From assembly GCA_026122225.1 (NCBI GenBank), contig JANEZZ010001902.1, positions 868,001 through 932,000 on the forward strand: a stretch of DNA of 64,000 bases. The letters are read 5' to 3'. Origin of the DNA: Heloderma charlesbogerti (lineage: Eukaryota > Chordata > Lepidosauria > Squamata > Helodermatidae). A program made the position numbers and the translations under genes. This document shows positions 1 to 11,382 of this stretch, in pieces (position 1 is the first letter of the stretch; every line of letters begins with the position of its first letter). The notes under the pieces are model-generated. The model saw nothing but the letters and a program-made list of their open reading frames with translations, was not told where the DNA came from and searched no databases.

Positions 1-579
1 TACTTTCCCCCCATATTATCTCCAAGCTGATATCTATTTAAAAAAAAAGAGTTGAAGCCCCTTAAATTAAAGGGCTACATTCTTTTGAGAGACACTGTCA
101 GATTGTGTGGATTGTATTTTAGCAGTCACAGAGATAATTTAACTTGGCTTGACTGTGGAGCTTACTATGTTTTGTGAAAACCAAGCCTATTTGCACATTT
201 GAAAAATAGAGATATGAACTTTAATGTTTACAAAACTTCTCAAAATTCTTGTGAAATAAAGAATTGTTGCTGCATTATGGGATTGCTATCTGGGAGATAA
301 GGGACTGAATTCAAAACACAGTGATCTGGCAGTCTGAGCTGGAATTCAGTGCTTATCCATTCTGTTGAGGTCATTGATTAAAACAGTTCGCTATGTGACT
401 GCTCCGTAAGTTCCCAGAAATCTCTGTAAATGTTCTTCAGTTCCTTTAGAAAAACCCTTTAAATGGTGAAGTTCTGGATTGCAATGTCTGACCAGTATGA
501 ATGAGTGATATGGCGTTAGGAAATTTTTATTCATTCTGATGATTATAGGCTATAAAGTATGTCTTCGATGATATCACAG
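1..579 (+). other. RPGR: RPGR intron sequence upstream of the first visible exon
   Basis: No exon or recognisable repeat is seen in about the first 400 bases. From roughly 410 onward the sequence resembles the intron upstream of the second acidic exon (around 893-1062), so it belongs to the duplicated unit. The earlier RPGR exons, which would encode the RCC1 propeller, lie outside the window to the left. Confidence 0.6.
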
Positions 580-786
580 GATCAAAAATCATCTGATGAG
601 GAAGAGAGTGCTGGTGACGATGATGCTGATGAAGACAATGAAGAAAAAGAAGGAATGGACAAGGAAGATGGGAAAGAACAAGATACAGCACACCATAATG
701 ATAATCAACTACCTGAAAATGAGGGACAGAGCAATAAATTATTTGAGAGTGAGGAAAAGAATCAGATGGCTACAGAAACAATAGAG
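580..786 (+). CDS. RPGR: RPGR, acidic exon copy A (internal coding exon)
   Basis: This is a 207-nt exon (69 codons, phase 0 at both ends) between a CACAG acceptor and a GAG|GTAAAT donor. It encodes a very acidic, low-complexity segment that begins DQKSSDEEES and ends ATETIE. RPGR is a ciliary protein with an N-terminal RCC1 propeller and an acidic C-terminal half; this exon belongs to that half. Assignment to RPGR rests on the chain of in-phase exons downstream, the terminal CaaX box and the neighbouring SRPX gene. A second exon of identical length and obvious homology follows at 1063. The open frame continues a little upstream to a Met at 559, but the acceptor and the homology with copy B support 580 as the exon start. 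Whether one or both copies are spliced into mRNA cannot be seen. Confidence 0.75.
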
Positions 787-1062
787 GTAAATCATTTATT
801 CATATTGAACTTCTTGGGAATGTAATAGTATATATCCCATAATCCATTGCAATGTTAGACACGTGCCAGAAGATAGTTTTGCAATGTGCTTGTTGCATTT
901 CCAAAATGAAGTTCTTACAATCGTTTAAAAAAATCCTTTAAATACTGGGAGTTCTAGATTGCTGTTATCTAACCACTGTGAATATTTGATATGGGGCTAG
1001 GAAGCTTTTATTCATTCTGCTGAACATAGGCTATAAAATTTCTGTCTTCAATGATGCTACAG

Positions 1063-1269
1063 GATCAAAAATCATCTGATGAGGAAGAGAGTGATAGTGG
1101 TGATGACGACGATGAAGAAGACTATGATGAAAAAAATGATACAGATAAAAAGGAAGAGAAAGAGAAAGCAGAACATGATGATGATGATCAAGCACCTGAA
1201 GATGAGGGACAGAGCAGAAAATCATGTGAAAGTGAGGAAAAGAATCCTATGAATACAGACACTATAGAG
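1063..1269 (+). CDS. RPGR: RPGR, acidic exon copy B (tandem duplicate)
   Basis: This 207-nt exon is in phase 0 at both ends, bounded by a CTACAG acceptor and a GAG|GTAAAC donor. Like copy A it starts DQKSSDEEES and shares EGQS, ESEEKN and the terminal TIE. The middle is more aspartate-rich (GDDDDEED, HDDDDQ). Because both exons are multiples of three in phase 0, inclusion of A, B or both keeps the frame into the exon at 3894. Flanking intron sequence is also duplicated, which points to a genomic tandem duplication of about 480 bp. Confidence 0.75.
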
Positions 1270-1475
1270 GTAAACCATTTGTTCATTTTCAGCATTGTAC
1301 CTCTTGGGCATGCAGTGGTTTATTATATCCCCTTATCCACTGTACAGTTAATCACGTGCCAAAATTGAGCTGCAGATTTGCTCTAGCATACTATCAAGGT
1401 AATATGCTGAATAAAATTTAAACGTACAAATTCAAGAGATCTAATTTAGATTTTGCCACCATTCATTCATTCATT

Positions 1476-1800
1476 CATTAGCAATATGAATTTACAGAGT
1501 AGAGGGGGACAGGTCCCAGCCCCTAGAGCTTATCTAAAATTCTACATAAGGGAAACAACAGAGGAAGGGGAGATGGGTAAACAGGGAAGCAATGTGCAGT
1601 TGTTTCAGCAACATGTCCTTGGGCTTGGCCGCAGGCTACGTTACAGCTCGGCATGGGAACTAGGAAGTTTTGAGGAGGGATCGGAAGGAAAGAAGAGAGG
1701 TGGCCATTTGAGTGTTCTGAGAGGCAGTTTCAAGCATATGACAACAGCAAGGGAGAAAGGTTGGAGTCTTTTGAGGGTACTGGAGACCTCTGAACATTGC
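1476..1800. repeat. Probable old interspersed repeat in RPGR intron
   Basis: The block around 1495-1580 (GGTCCCAGCCCCTAGAGCTTA followed by TCTAAAATTCTACATAAGG) resembles blocks near 19926-20000 (CGGCTCCCATGAAGCTTACAATCTAAAAT) and 63495-63540, so it looks like one dispersed family. An open frame at 1453-1812 crosses it and has no recognisable protein. I cannot name the family; boundaries are approximate. Confidence 0.35.
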
Positions 1801-1997
1801 AGGATGGTGTAGCTAAAAGCATGAAGATCTTCATGTATTAGAGGATATAAGAATAGAGAGCTGGAGGGTTGGGCAAGGCAAGTGGTGCAGACTCTGGACT
1901 TAATGGTCTTATTGGGACTTTAGATGGCCGTCCATATGTATTACTTCAGTTGTGAAGTGCACAACTAACATTTCTCTTCTCTGCCTCCCCCCCCGCC

Positions 1998-2031
1998 CAC
2001 ATACACACACACACATACACACACACACTGC
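1998..2031. repeat. (CA)n-rich microsatellite
   Basis: An interrupted CACACA/CATACA tract lies next to a C-run. It is a simple repeat with no coding signal. Confidence 0.85.
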
Positions 2032-2554
2032 CATCCCATGCTTTACAACGGCTTCTATATTCCTGACTTGTTAGAGCAAATAAACAAAAATAACTGCTTG
2101 CCAACCCTAATAAAAAAGAGATACTCTCAGCATATGCAGTTTTGCTTTTTAAACTCAAATTATTGCACTATCATGACTACTGCAGTAAAATGGAGTTTGC
2201 TTCTGCTGCCCTAGCGCTAAGCACATTTACTTGGGAATCAGCACCATTTTGTTGTATAAAAGGATAATATGGTAAAATGAGCATCTGTAACCACGTTCAT
2301 GCAACGTGGCTTCCCCTACTTATAAAATGTCTTAAATAAGAAGAATGAAAGGATGCTGAAGCAACCAGCATCAGTCCTGGTGGTCCCCAGCATGCCCATG
2401 CCAGACCAGGTACTGCTGCCTGTTTGCTGTTGCTGCCATCAATTCCTGTTCTCTGGGGGTCATCGGGGACCCTGAACTTTAGTTCTGAGGCCTGTCCTAC
2501 CTGCACCACTAGGCAAGGCCATGGAGGGCTCTGAGGTTAAGGACAAGCTGCTTG

Positions 2555-3110
2555 TAGTGGCTCCCTATGTGCTTCCGAGCTTGATTCAAGGTGTTGGTTT
2601 TAACCTATAAAGCCCTATATGGCTCGGGACTACAATACCAGATGGAGTACCTCTCCCGACATGAACCTGCCCGTATTCTATACTCCGCATCTAAGATCCT
2701 CCTCTGGGTGCCTCTTCCAAGGGAAGCTCGGAAGGCATGAACGAGGGAGAGGGGCTTCTCAGTGGTGGCCTCCCAACTGTGGAATGATTTCCCTGACAAG
2801 GCCTGCCTGGCGCCACCATTGTTATCTTTTCAGCGCCAGGTTAAGACCTATTTCTTTTCTCATGGATTTGGCAGTATATGATGAGTTTTTAATCAGTCCT
2901 GGATTGGTCTTATGGTTATGGGGAGATCGTTCAAAGTTGTTTTTGATATATGTTTTCTTTGTGTATTCTGTTTATTTGTGTATACTGTGTGTTTTATGTA
3001 ATGGTTTTTAAACTTTGTATACTGTTTTTTAAAATGTTTTTAATCTTTGTAAACCGCTCAGAGAGCATCAGCTTTGGGGTGGTATAGAAATGTAGTAGTA
3101 GTAGTAGTAA
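2555..3110 (+). mobile_element. L2-like LINE 3' end
   Basis: The stretch begins with the typical end of an L2-like ORF (TTCAAGGTGTTGGTTTTAACC, then CTATAAAGCCCTATATGGCTC). It passes through a block including GTGGAATGATTTCCCTGAC, has a T-rich 3' UTR and TAAACCGCTCAGAGAG, and ends in a (TAG)n tail at 3092-3110. This matches the architecture of L2-clade 3' ends. The coding frame is broken. A similar 3' end lies near 60585-61043. Confidence 0.65.
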
Positions 3111-3244
3111 TGTGCTGAATCCCTCTCAATTTTCATTGATTTGAATACATCAGATTCTACAATACAGGTATTTTCTACCTGTCAGACGTTTTGTGCTGTA
3201 GCAATGAACAACCGTACAATATATATTTGTGGATTTGAAATTAA

Positions 3245-3730
3245 GACAGCAATGCTATGGTCCCTGGGCAAGCGTCCATAGGACAGCTTGGAAAACCCCT
3301 CCAAGGTTGGAGGCAGCACTCCGACCTCAGAAGTAAGGAGTCAGATATCTGACTTCAGACCCTTCCCTCTCACAGCCGGAGTGGAGACAATCACTCCAGC
3401 TGCTTCTCTGAGGTTGGAAAAACAACCTAGGAGAAGGAAATGGGGTATTCTAGTGGGCAGGGAGGGGAAGAGCCCAGAGAGGTCAGGATACAATTTATCC
3501 TGAGCCCCCTCCAGCTTCCTTCCACCCCCCACCCCCGCTAAATGGGCTAAAAAGCCCATTTAGCAGAAATCACCCAAGACCGAGGATGGGGAGCTGAAGA
3601 TCGCCTCCACCGCTCCTCCGGCCCTGCTGGCTTCAGCCCAGCAAGACATAGGAAATTCGGAAGCCTCTGAGTTTGGATGCTTCTGAGCAGTGAGGTCTCT
3701 ATCAACAGGCTTGCGCCATAAGTGATGTTG
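3245..3730. mobile_element. GC-rich foldback (MITE-like) element with central hairpin
   Basis: This GC-rich island in AT-rich intron starts with GCAATGCTATGGTCC, near the GCAATCCTATGG end of the element at 58580. It carries a perfect 12-bp-arm hairpin at 3537-3564 (GCTAAATGGGCT, four A, AGCCCATTTAGC). The hairpin resembles those at 9901-9934 and 58842-58869 in starting with GCTA and pairing over a short loop. No transposase is encoded. The right boundary is uncertain. Confidence 0.45.
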
Positions 3731-3893
3731 CAGTTACCTGAAAATAGGAAAGTGTATTTAATTTTCTTTTATACAACAAGGTAGTGTAGTTATTCCTTTT
3801 AAAAGTTTCTTTTAAAAGGTCACAATGAAATATTTTATTCTTACAAATATTTTAACATTATGATTTCTTGTATTATTATTCTTTTACTTTTAG

Positions 3894-3933
3894 AAAGAAG
3901 AGGCCATTCCAGAAAAAGACACAGCTAAGCAAG
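3894..3933 (+). CDS. RPGR: RPGR, short 40-nt exon
   Basis: A 40-nt exon follows a pyrimidine-rich acceptor ending CTTTTAG and is followed by AAG|GTGGGA. It enters in phase 0, which fits the exon ending at 1269, and leaves one base (G) that joins AG of the exon at 7525 to make a Glu codon. The encoded segment is KEEAIPEKDTAKQ, charged like its neighbours. The short length makes it easy to miss; the phase match on both sides is the main support. The donor (GTGGGA) is weak. Confidence 0.65.
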
Positions 3934-4654
3934 GTGGGACCAAGTGTTCCAATTTACTTTCAACATTTAACTTTTTCACATTTGTTTCTAGAAATATTGA
4001 GGAGCGTGGGCTTCTGCCCAGAGGAGATCAGTGTTGTCTCTTTGTAAAAAGAGTCCTAACCCTTTCTGGATCGGTAGGTGTTATGTCTGCGTCTTCTGTC
4101 ACAGCTTCTGCAGCTCACCACAGCTTTTATGATAAAGGGATAGCAAATTCAAACAGAGAGGTAGCAAAACCTTCAGATGTCATTGGCTGAGGCCTCTCCT
4201 AGATCCCATCTGTTGGTGTACATTGCGGCCTCAGATGTTGACATCAAGATGCATATTGGGTAGCAGACTCTGGTAGTTATAGGGCTAGTTATAGCTACTT
4301 GAATTTCAGTTTCTTGCAGGTCTGCCAACTGTGTAGTGTCACCCTTAGGAGAATGTTGTTGCAATTCTAAACTTAGGGAGACTGTAGGGACTTAGAGGGA
4401 CTTTCTTCTGAGTAAACTTGCACAAAGTTGCACTGTGTGTCCCCTCTGCAAATAGTTAGATTATCATTAATGGCCTTGTGAGAAGATAATAAAATCCTGA
4501 CCAAAGAAGATACTGTCTGTCCTTCTTATTCTGTTGTAGGCATGATACGGGGTGATAGGTTTCAAAGCATCAGTGTTAAAATGCTTAGACGCTATAGTTC
4601 AAAGAAAGCAAGGTGGAAAGTTTTGATTCTTACATGACAACATTCTCCATAACT

Positions 4655-4905
4655 CATAGTTTATTTTTATTATTACATTTATATCCCATGTTTTTCCCCC
4701 TTGCAAGGAACCCAAGGTGGCTTACATGGTCCTCCTTGTCTCCATTTTATCCTCACAACAACTTGGTGAGGTAGGTTAAGCTGAGAGTCAGTGACTGGCC
4801 CAAAGTCACCCAGTGAACTTCATCACTGAGTAAGGCCTAGAACCCGGATCTCCTGAGTCCTAGGCCAACGCTCTAACCATTATACCACACTGGCTCTCCA
4901 TATGT
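4655..4905 (-). mobile_element. tRNA-derived SINE with LINE-like 3' tail
   Basis: Read on the minus strand, it begins at about 4905 with a tRNA-like head (A-box-like TGGTATAATGGTTAGAGC, B-box-like GGGTTCTAGGCC). A conserved body follows (GTGACTTTGGGCCAGTCACTG, TTGTTGTGAGGATAAAATGG). It ends with GTAAGCCACCTTGGGTTCC, TTGCAAGGGGGAAAAA, TATAAATGTAATAATAAA and an A/T-rich tail. The layout is MIR-like, a tRNA head joined to an L2-type tail. The same terminal sequence occurs alone at 29766-29820. Confidence 0.7.
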
Positions 4906-6967
4906 TGTTATGTTTTATACTTCCTACAATTTATTGCTTATGCATTTACAAGAAGATTGGTGTGGACTGCTACTCCTAGTCTATTTTATGTGTGTGTCCT
5001 TGCCTTGTGTCAATTGATCCAATTTTGTGTGAGTTGATGGGCAACTCTGTGGGTCAGTAGAGAAGCTCCTCCCTCCTTAGTTCCCATGAGCCATGTGCTC
5101 AAGGTCACATCCCTTTAATGAGCCTGTCCAAAAGATGATAAATTGATATTTTGGAGGCATTAAGGTAGGTAGCCTTGCTGGATGGGATTGCCATATTTTT
5201 TTCCTTCGGGGGGGGGGGGGCTCTGATTTACCCTTAATTTTACAGTTGCTGCAGAAGAGCCAATGCCCGTCTGCCCTTGCCACACTGTCATTATGGTCTG
5301 CTTTGTGCCGGCTAGCAAAAACTGAGCCCTGCCAATTTTAGAAAGAGAGACAAAACATTGTTAATGCCAACTATATTAACTACATAAAATTCTAGGCCAG
5401 TTGCAGGAAACGTTCTGTAAATAGCAGAGTTGTCTTAGATCTTGTTTCATTCTGCACTGTTATAATTTTTGAAATGGAAAAAAGCAGAAGTTGCCTTGCC
5501 ATTGTTTTACCTACTTCTGAGTATGAAAAAAAATGTACTGTTAGCTGCTTTTCATCTTACAAATAAAATCAAGGACTGAACACAATATTCTAGGCTTGAA
5601 ATAAACTTATAAATCCTAGAGGAGAGGATTGTGGAGAGGAGGAGGAATTTCCAGTGTCCCCTTGATGTGACCATCAAGCCTTGATTCCCGCTAACTCACA
5701 GGACCTTCTTGTCGCTTCTTTTAGTTCATTAGCCCTATATTTGTCCCTGGTTGGTGACAAACACCAAAGAATACACTAAGGTCTTGATCCTCCAAATATT
5801 GCTGGAGCTTAGGTTTATCATGCAGATGGTAACTACGGAATCTCTGGAGCATAACAGTGGGGTTTGTACCTCCAAGATCCTTTTAGTGTCAGTTTGCAGA
5901 GCCATCAGTCTTTGAAAACTGTTATGGTAAAGAAGGTATGAAGAAACAGCAGGCTTAAAGGAGCAGAGGGAGCAGTTTTGCTTTTCAGTTAACAAGCCAA
6001 CATTAAGTGCGTGCTGTTCTACAAAATGACCCTATCTGTGCTTCAGCTAGCCAGTGGGATCCAAACACTACATTCAGACACAATGCCTGGCAGTGACATG
6101 TGAACCACTGAAAACTCAAGAGGTGTTGGAGACTAGTGATTTGTCTCTTGGGTTGCTTCCAGACAGAGGGCTGTTCGCATTCCCATTCAAAAAACTATGT
6201 GCAGTTATTCTTTCCTCCCTAACGGGTTTTTTGTGGAAAGAAAAAAGACAGAAGAATCGTTAGGAAAACATGGGAGGGTTAAGGTGGAAGACAGCATCGT
6301 CTGAACCCTCTGTAAAATTCTGTAAATGAGGCAGGAGAATTGCACAATAAAAGCCTTGTCTGAAAGCACTCTTATGAGGGATTATATTGACTCCTATGGA
6401 AAACGATAACCTACTGCAATCTGGGACACAATTGCGATGGGGGCAAAATTTGTCCCTCTCCAGGTTCTGGCGACCCTAGTGTCGGTAGGCACGTTTTCTC
6501 TCCAGCTCCACAGTCTTCCCAATTGCACCTTGTTACTTTGGTGGCAAGGCAAGCTCTTCCACCGATGCATATGAAAGCAAGTGCACAGCATTGCTACTTC
6601 GTCTCTTGTTTCTTGTGTGTTTATGCCATGTACTCCCTTACAAAGGTGCACTGTACCGAAAGTGTTGCATAATCCACAGAAGGCAAGGAGTTATCCATAA
6701 ATCTATGATAAACTAACACAGTCTTGGGGCATGCTGTTTCAGTGCATCTGATCCTTGCCATATGCACAGATAGTCCACTGTAACAATCCTAGCTTAATAA
6801 ACTATTCATTAAACTGGGAATGAGCGTCTTGCCCACACACTCCCCCTTGGCCTTCCCCCTTTCAATAGTTGTTACTTTAGAGTTTAAACCACAAGTTCCC
6901 ATTGTGCCCAAACTGGGAAACTGTGATTTAATCCTGGGTTTCAAATAATATATAAATCCAGGATGAT
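4906..6967. other. RPGR intron, no gene seen
   Basis: Nothing coding is supported here. It holds a G-run at about 5208-5220 and several short chance ORFs without recognisable motifs. It lies between the RPGR exons at 3894 and 7525. Confidence 0.6.
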
Positions 6968-7140
6968 AGGAAGCCAGGATGAGCTGCCTTATTTCAAATC
7001 CAACAGTTGGTCCATCTAGCTCAGTACTGTCTACACTGACTGGCAGCGGCTGTCCAGAGTTTCACAGGGGTCTTTCCCAGCCCTGTCTGGAGATTCCAGG
7101 AGTTAAGCCAGGGACTTTCTGTTTCCCAGACACTATTTAC
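6968..7140 (-). mobile_element. tRNA-derived SINE, reverse orientation
   Basis: It contains GAGCTGCCTTAT, GGTCCATCTAGCTCAGTACTG, CTGACTGGCAGCGGCT, TCTTTCCCAGCCCTG and GGAGATTCCAGGAGTTAAGCC. These are the reverse complement of the family seen on the plus strand at 52092-52291 (CCCAGCATCTCCAGG, GGGCTAGGAAAGACTCC, GTATAAGGCAGCTTCC). The tRNA-derived head end is degraded. Confidence 0.6.
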
Positions 7141-7524
7141 TGACTTAGTCATGCACCGAAAGAGAGCTAGAGGAAGACTCTGCCATGTGGAGATGCTCTT
7201 AGTTATGCAGATAGTCCTCTGCTAATTGACAGCTCCGAAACCTTCAGGAACCTTATTTGGTAGGTTATTTCCTATTTTCTTGCTTTTATGTAGAGCATAC
7301 CCTGCCTTCTGTCATCTGTAAGATTTTTAGACAAAACATTTTACATGTCCAAAAAAACTAAAAATAGGAGCTAAATAAAGCTAAAATCCTTGAGGTTTGG
7401 CTAGACAGTTTCATCTTAACTGAATGTCCCATTAACCTCCACATTTAATATGAAGGGCTCATGATTTTAAGGTTGTTGAAAGGGGGTGTTCTAAACGTGG
7501 TGGCTAATTTATTGTTATTTTTAG

Positions 7525-7625
7525 AGAGTGAGAAGGCTGAGGTTTGTGCTGCAAGCAATTCTTCACAAGCAGCTACAGGCAGTCATGACAGAACATCTGG
7601 AAGACTACTGGAGAAGGCGAAAAGG
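7525..7625 (+). CDS. RPGR: RPGR, 101-nt exon
   Basis: The acceptor TTATTTTTAG precedes AGAGTGAGAAGG; the donor is AAAAGG|GTAAAA. With the single G carried over from the exon at 3894 the frame reads ESEKAEV and ends EKAKR, 33 complete codons plus the split Glu, and it leaves phase 0. That is exactly the phase needed by the last exon at 13291. The residues are Ser/Ala/Lys-rich and carry no known domain. Assignment depends on phase continuity rather than motif recognition. Confidence 0.65.
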
Positions 7626-8722
7626 GTAAAAAAAAAAAGAATAAAATGTAATCCTGTGCAACTTGACAACAAAAAGAAAGAAAATTATTATACCTGACGC
7701 ATACATGGAACCATGTAAACAACTCTCCATCCCATTTTATTTATATCTTTTGTGTCTTCATAGGACACTTTCCATTATCTCTTTTGGGTGAGTTATTTGC
7801 TAAAATGTGCGGGAATCTGTCCCTATGAAAGCAGAAACTGTGGGAAATGGCAAAAGCAAACAAACACAATGCTTCCTAGCATGCATTCTAGCCCTGTAGT
7901 GCAGGCTAGAGGAGTGGCATGGACCGAGGACAGGTGCAATTACAGAAGGGTCACTTTCACTGAATCCGCAGGAGTTTAGCAAGATGGCTCCCTGAGAGTC
8001 AGTTACTATTTGATGTAGGGCAGGTGAGACTCAATAATGATTAACCAAGATTGCTGACTGAGTGTCAGCTACTGCTTCATGTAGGGTACCTGACTCTGCA
8101 GTAGTGGGCGAGTGCCTCAATAACAGTTAATCTATATTTGTGAATTACTAGCAGCATAACTGAATGTAGGTCATAACTGTCATGATCCTGCTCATCTGAG
8201 GGAATTTGGTCACTCCCTTTTGTCATGGGGTCTTGCAAATTCGGACTAAAATCTCTTCCTTTGGACTACAGCTAGAGGTAGACAGATCTGTTAATTTAAT
8301 CTTCTGTCAGATGGTCAGATTTTCAGGGTTAAGCTTGTGCCGTCATGTTTCTGCGTAAGTTTTCAAGTTTTATTTTTAAGTTCGCAGGGAAGTGTGCACA
8401 ATTTTGTGTGCATTTTTCCAAATATATGCATTTTTCTCAGTATTTTTCTATTTGTGTAATGCAGTTTTGTGTCCAGCATCCTCCAATGCACACATTTGGT
8501 GTGCACTTTCCACTAACATGCACATTTTATTTGAACTACATCGCCAAGCTTGGGAAGGTGTGGATTTCAGCATACGATTCTGTCTTGACTTGTTTATTGG
8601 CTTGGGAGATACAAATTAGGTAAATTTGTATGAAAATATTGACAGAAGGAATTTCCCATCCATCCCTAGCTACACCATAGAGTTAGTGTGCTTTCATAAG
8701 AGACCTATCAATTATTTCTCCT
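7626..8722. other. RPGR intron, no gene seen
   Basis: AT-rich intron sequence. The stretch 8340-8540 is enriched in TGCATTTTTC and GTGCACAATTTTG motifs, probably a decayed low-complexity repeat. ORFs there show no protein family features. Confidence 0.5.
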
Positions 8723-8935
8723 ATAAGAACATAAGAAGAGCCATGCTAGATCAGACCAAGGGTCCATCTAGTCCAGCATTCTGTTCACAGTGGCCAACCA
8801 GGTGTCAACCAGGAACCCACAAGCGGGACATGAGCGCAACAGTACCCTCCCACCCATGTTCCCCAGCAACTGGTGTACATAGGCTCACCGCCTCTGGTTC
8901 TGGAGGTAGCACATAGCCATCCAGAATGCCATTGA
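8723..8935 (-). mobile_element. CR1-like LINE 3' fragment
   Basis: It begins TAAGAACATAAGAAGAGCC and continues GATCAGACCAAGGGTCCATC and AGTCCAGCATTCTGTTCAC, then ACCCACAAGCGGGACATGAG. The same sequence family occurs at 20199-20375, 52964-53115 and 61835-62345. These are 5'-truncated 3' ends of one CR1-type LINE, inserted on the minus strand. Confidence 0.65.
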
Positions 8936-9784
8936 AAACATTGCTTAGGAGAATATAAGGGCAGGTTTGTGATTCCACTCCTTGGGAGTGGAGTCTTTCT
9001 AGCCTCACCCATTACCCACTCTTCTAAGACCAGTAATGTTATTTAAGCCTACAATCTGTGGGGATATTATCAAGCTTCCAGAATCACACCAGCCTAGAGG
9101 ATCTAACCAAACCCAGTATTTTTATTGATAAAATACACAAAGGCATAATCAATTGCAGGAAATTCATAAAAGAGACTAAAAATGAATGCAAGTCTACTTT
9201 ATTTACTCTGGTTCTGCCTAATAGGCTAAGGATTAATACTTACATACTCATAACTGGATTGGAACCATGATGGAAAGCATTTTCCCCAGATGGATGATGT
9301 CTGGACATACACCCCCTCATAGTAAATACATCCTTTCCAAAAGGGTGGTTTTGGAGATGGAATTTTGCTTTGTTATTCCTGGCCAATCCATCTTGGGATC
9401 AGGGCTTAGTGCCACTTACAGATTAGGCGCTGGCCAGTAGAGAGGTAAGCTTTGAAGCTGGTCCTTCCAGCCATTTTGCTAATTGGTGAAGACAAATAAG
9501 GAAGAAAAAGAAAAACTGCCATAAGAGTGAAGTCCCATGAGTGATCTCCACTTAGGTGGGTGCTTATTGCTCTGGTTGGTGTTGTGTTTGCGAGGCTCCA
9601 TGGAACTACTAGGGCTTCCTGGATCAGTCCACTGTTGTTGCTATTTTGGGGGCAGTTTTAATTTTAGATAGTTGATGCATCAAAATCCCCCCCCCCCCGG
9701 AGTGGCAGACAAGCTAATCAGGAAAGGGTTCAATCTGATGGCACAGAAAGATATCTGCTGTCTGTTGGCTCATAAGTTATTATT

Positions 9785-10075
9785 TAGGGCGCAATCCTGT
9801 CGGGTTAGCCAGCTGCCTCCGAAGTCGGAAGTGGGCACTATCCTAAGCAGGGCAGGTGGAGCACAGAGGGGATCCTCCGCATGCTGCCTGTCCTACTTTT
9901 GTGGCTAGATGGCCAATTTTGGCCATCTAGCCACAGCATGTTGGAGTGGGTGGGAGGAGGCTGCACGGCACATAGGAAGCCGCACAAGCGGCTTTTGCAG
10001 ACTCCTCCCCTCCCCACTCTGTGAATGGCTCCTAGTCACCTGCTCCGCCTTCTGTTTCTGAGAACAGAGACTGGC
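9785..10075 (-). mobile_element. GC-rich foldback (MITE-like) element
   Basis: It starts TTTAGGGCGCAATCCTGTCG and then AGCTGCCTCCGAAGTCGGAAG, homologous in reverse orientation to the right end of the element at 58580-58998 (CTCCGGTTTCGGAGACAGCC, AGGATTGTGCCCTAAA). It has a hairpin at 9901-9934 (16-bp arms GTGGCTAGATGGCCAA and its complement, 2-nt loop). It encodes no protein. The far end is degraded. Confidence 0.55.
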
Positions 10076-11202
10076 AAGAACTGCACTTACTATGAAATCC
10101 ACACTAGGTTCCTCAAGTAATATGTAAATATGACATAACATGGAATTCTAAGTGCAGTGTTACACTTGGTTATGTTTCTAATGCTTGAATCTTGCTTCGC
10201 TCCAGGGTCCAGCTATTTTGCTTTCAAATTATTTGAAAAATTATAGTTAAAAAGTTTCATCCTTACATCTTGGATAAAGATGATCCCCAACAATGGCTCA
10301 AACTAACTAACCACCAACCAACTTGTGAGACATTTTTGAACAAATTGTTTGGATGAGACATGTCAACAAAATATATTTGCGTATTACCTCTGAATGAATA
10401 ATTTCAAAAACCATCCTGTAGATTTAAATGATACTGAAATTGGAGCTGGGCTTTAATATTGGATAGGTGCCTCAACTTAGTATGGAAGAAGTGATCTATC
10501 AAACTGGGTAAACGAAGACCATTATACACATTATCTTATCTACAATAAGCTATGCAAGTTAAAATATTTTAATGAAAGACAAAATAAATTGCTATGAATA
10601 AATATATATTATATTACATTATATAATAGAAGCAAAGTAAAATGTTAAAAACTATTTAATGTATACTTGCTAGTTCATACAGAAGGCCGTGTAATAGATG
10701 AACAAGCCAGGGAAAATGGTCAGTATGGTCAATGAGTAGGGAGGATAGGGAGGGGAGTTTCTTATGCATCTGTGTACATTGTATCTCTTTCTGTGCATAG
10801 AAATTATGGATAATCCCAGTGGAAAATCATGCTTCCATTTTGGGTTGATTATTTATAACTTGGTGTTATTTCCGTGTGTGTGTTTAGAATAGAGGTACCA
10901 CCTTGGAATTTTTCTGGAAACAAACAGTGACTGTGTTCGGATGAGACAATAACCCAAGATGGGTTAAATAAACCATAATGGTTTATTTAACCTATCTTGG
11001 GTTATCATGTTGTCTGCCGGGAATTTTTAAATCCACTATGGCTTATTTGGACAAAATAAGCCACTCTGATAACCCACGGTCTGCAGTAGGGGTTATTTAA
11101 CCCACTGTGGGTTATTGTGTCATCTGTTAGGCACCATGGGTTATTTTGCTCGCCTACAGAGTTGCATAGCAAGAGCAGTTCGGATTGCTGTGGCCACTCT
11201 GT

Positions 11203-11382
11203 TTTTCGCTGGAGTTCTCTGTGTAATGGAAGCTCCCTGACAGTTTGCTGGGATGGGGCGAAAAGTGAGCATGTTTTTCCCCTGTACCCCCATTTTCGCT
11301 GGAGTTCTCTGTGTAATGGAAGCTCCCTGACAGTTTGCTGGGATGGGGCGAAAAGTGAGCATGTTTTTCCCCTGTACCCCCA
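11203..11382. repeat. Perfect 90-bp tandem duplication
   Basis: Two adjacent 90-bp units (11203-11292 and 11293-11382) starting TTTTCGCTGGAGTTCTCTG and running through GGATGGGGCGAAAAGTGAGC to CCTGTACCCCCA appear identical base for base. They lie inside the hAT-like element. Confidence 0.9.

Larger units (their letters stand above)
410..1380 (+). repeat. Tandem genomic duplication carrying the acidic RPGR exon
   Basis: There are two units of about 483 bp (exon start 580 against exon start 1063). Similarity extends into both introns: the upstream stretches share TTTAAAT, GAGTTCTRGATTGC-like sequence, GATATGG, TTTTATTCATTCTG and ATAGGCTATAAA. The downstream stretches share GTAAAYCATTT, a TATATCCC-like block and CACGTGCCA. 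Intron divergence is clearly visible, so the duplication is not recent. The outer limits are estimated by eye. Confidence 0.75.

Noticed and set aside
559..1368. An ORF15-type RPGR exon
   Set aside because: The acidic blocks are separate short exons with good donors and in-phase continuation, not one long Gly/Glu-rich exon ending in its own stop.
1453..1812. Hypothetical 119-codon gene
   Set aside because: It crosses what looks like a dispersed repeat, has no domain and no promoter or splice context.
8345..8623. Two overlapping ORFs of 75-92 codons
   Set aside because: Phe/His/Cys-rich translations of a TGCATTTTT-type low-complexity stretch; no homology signal.
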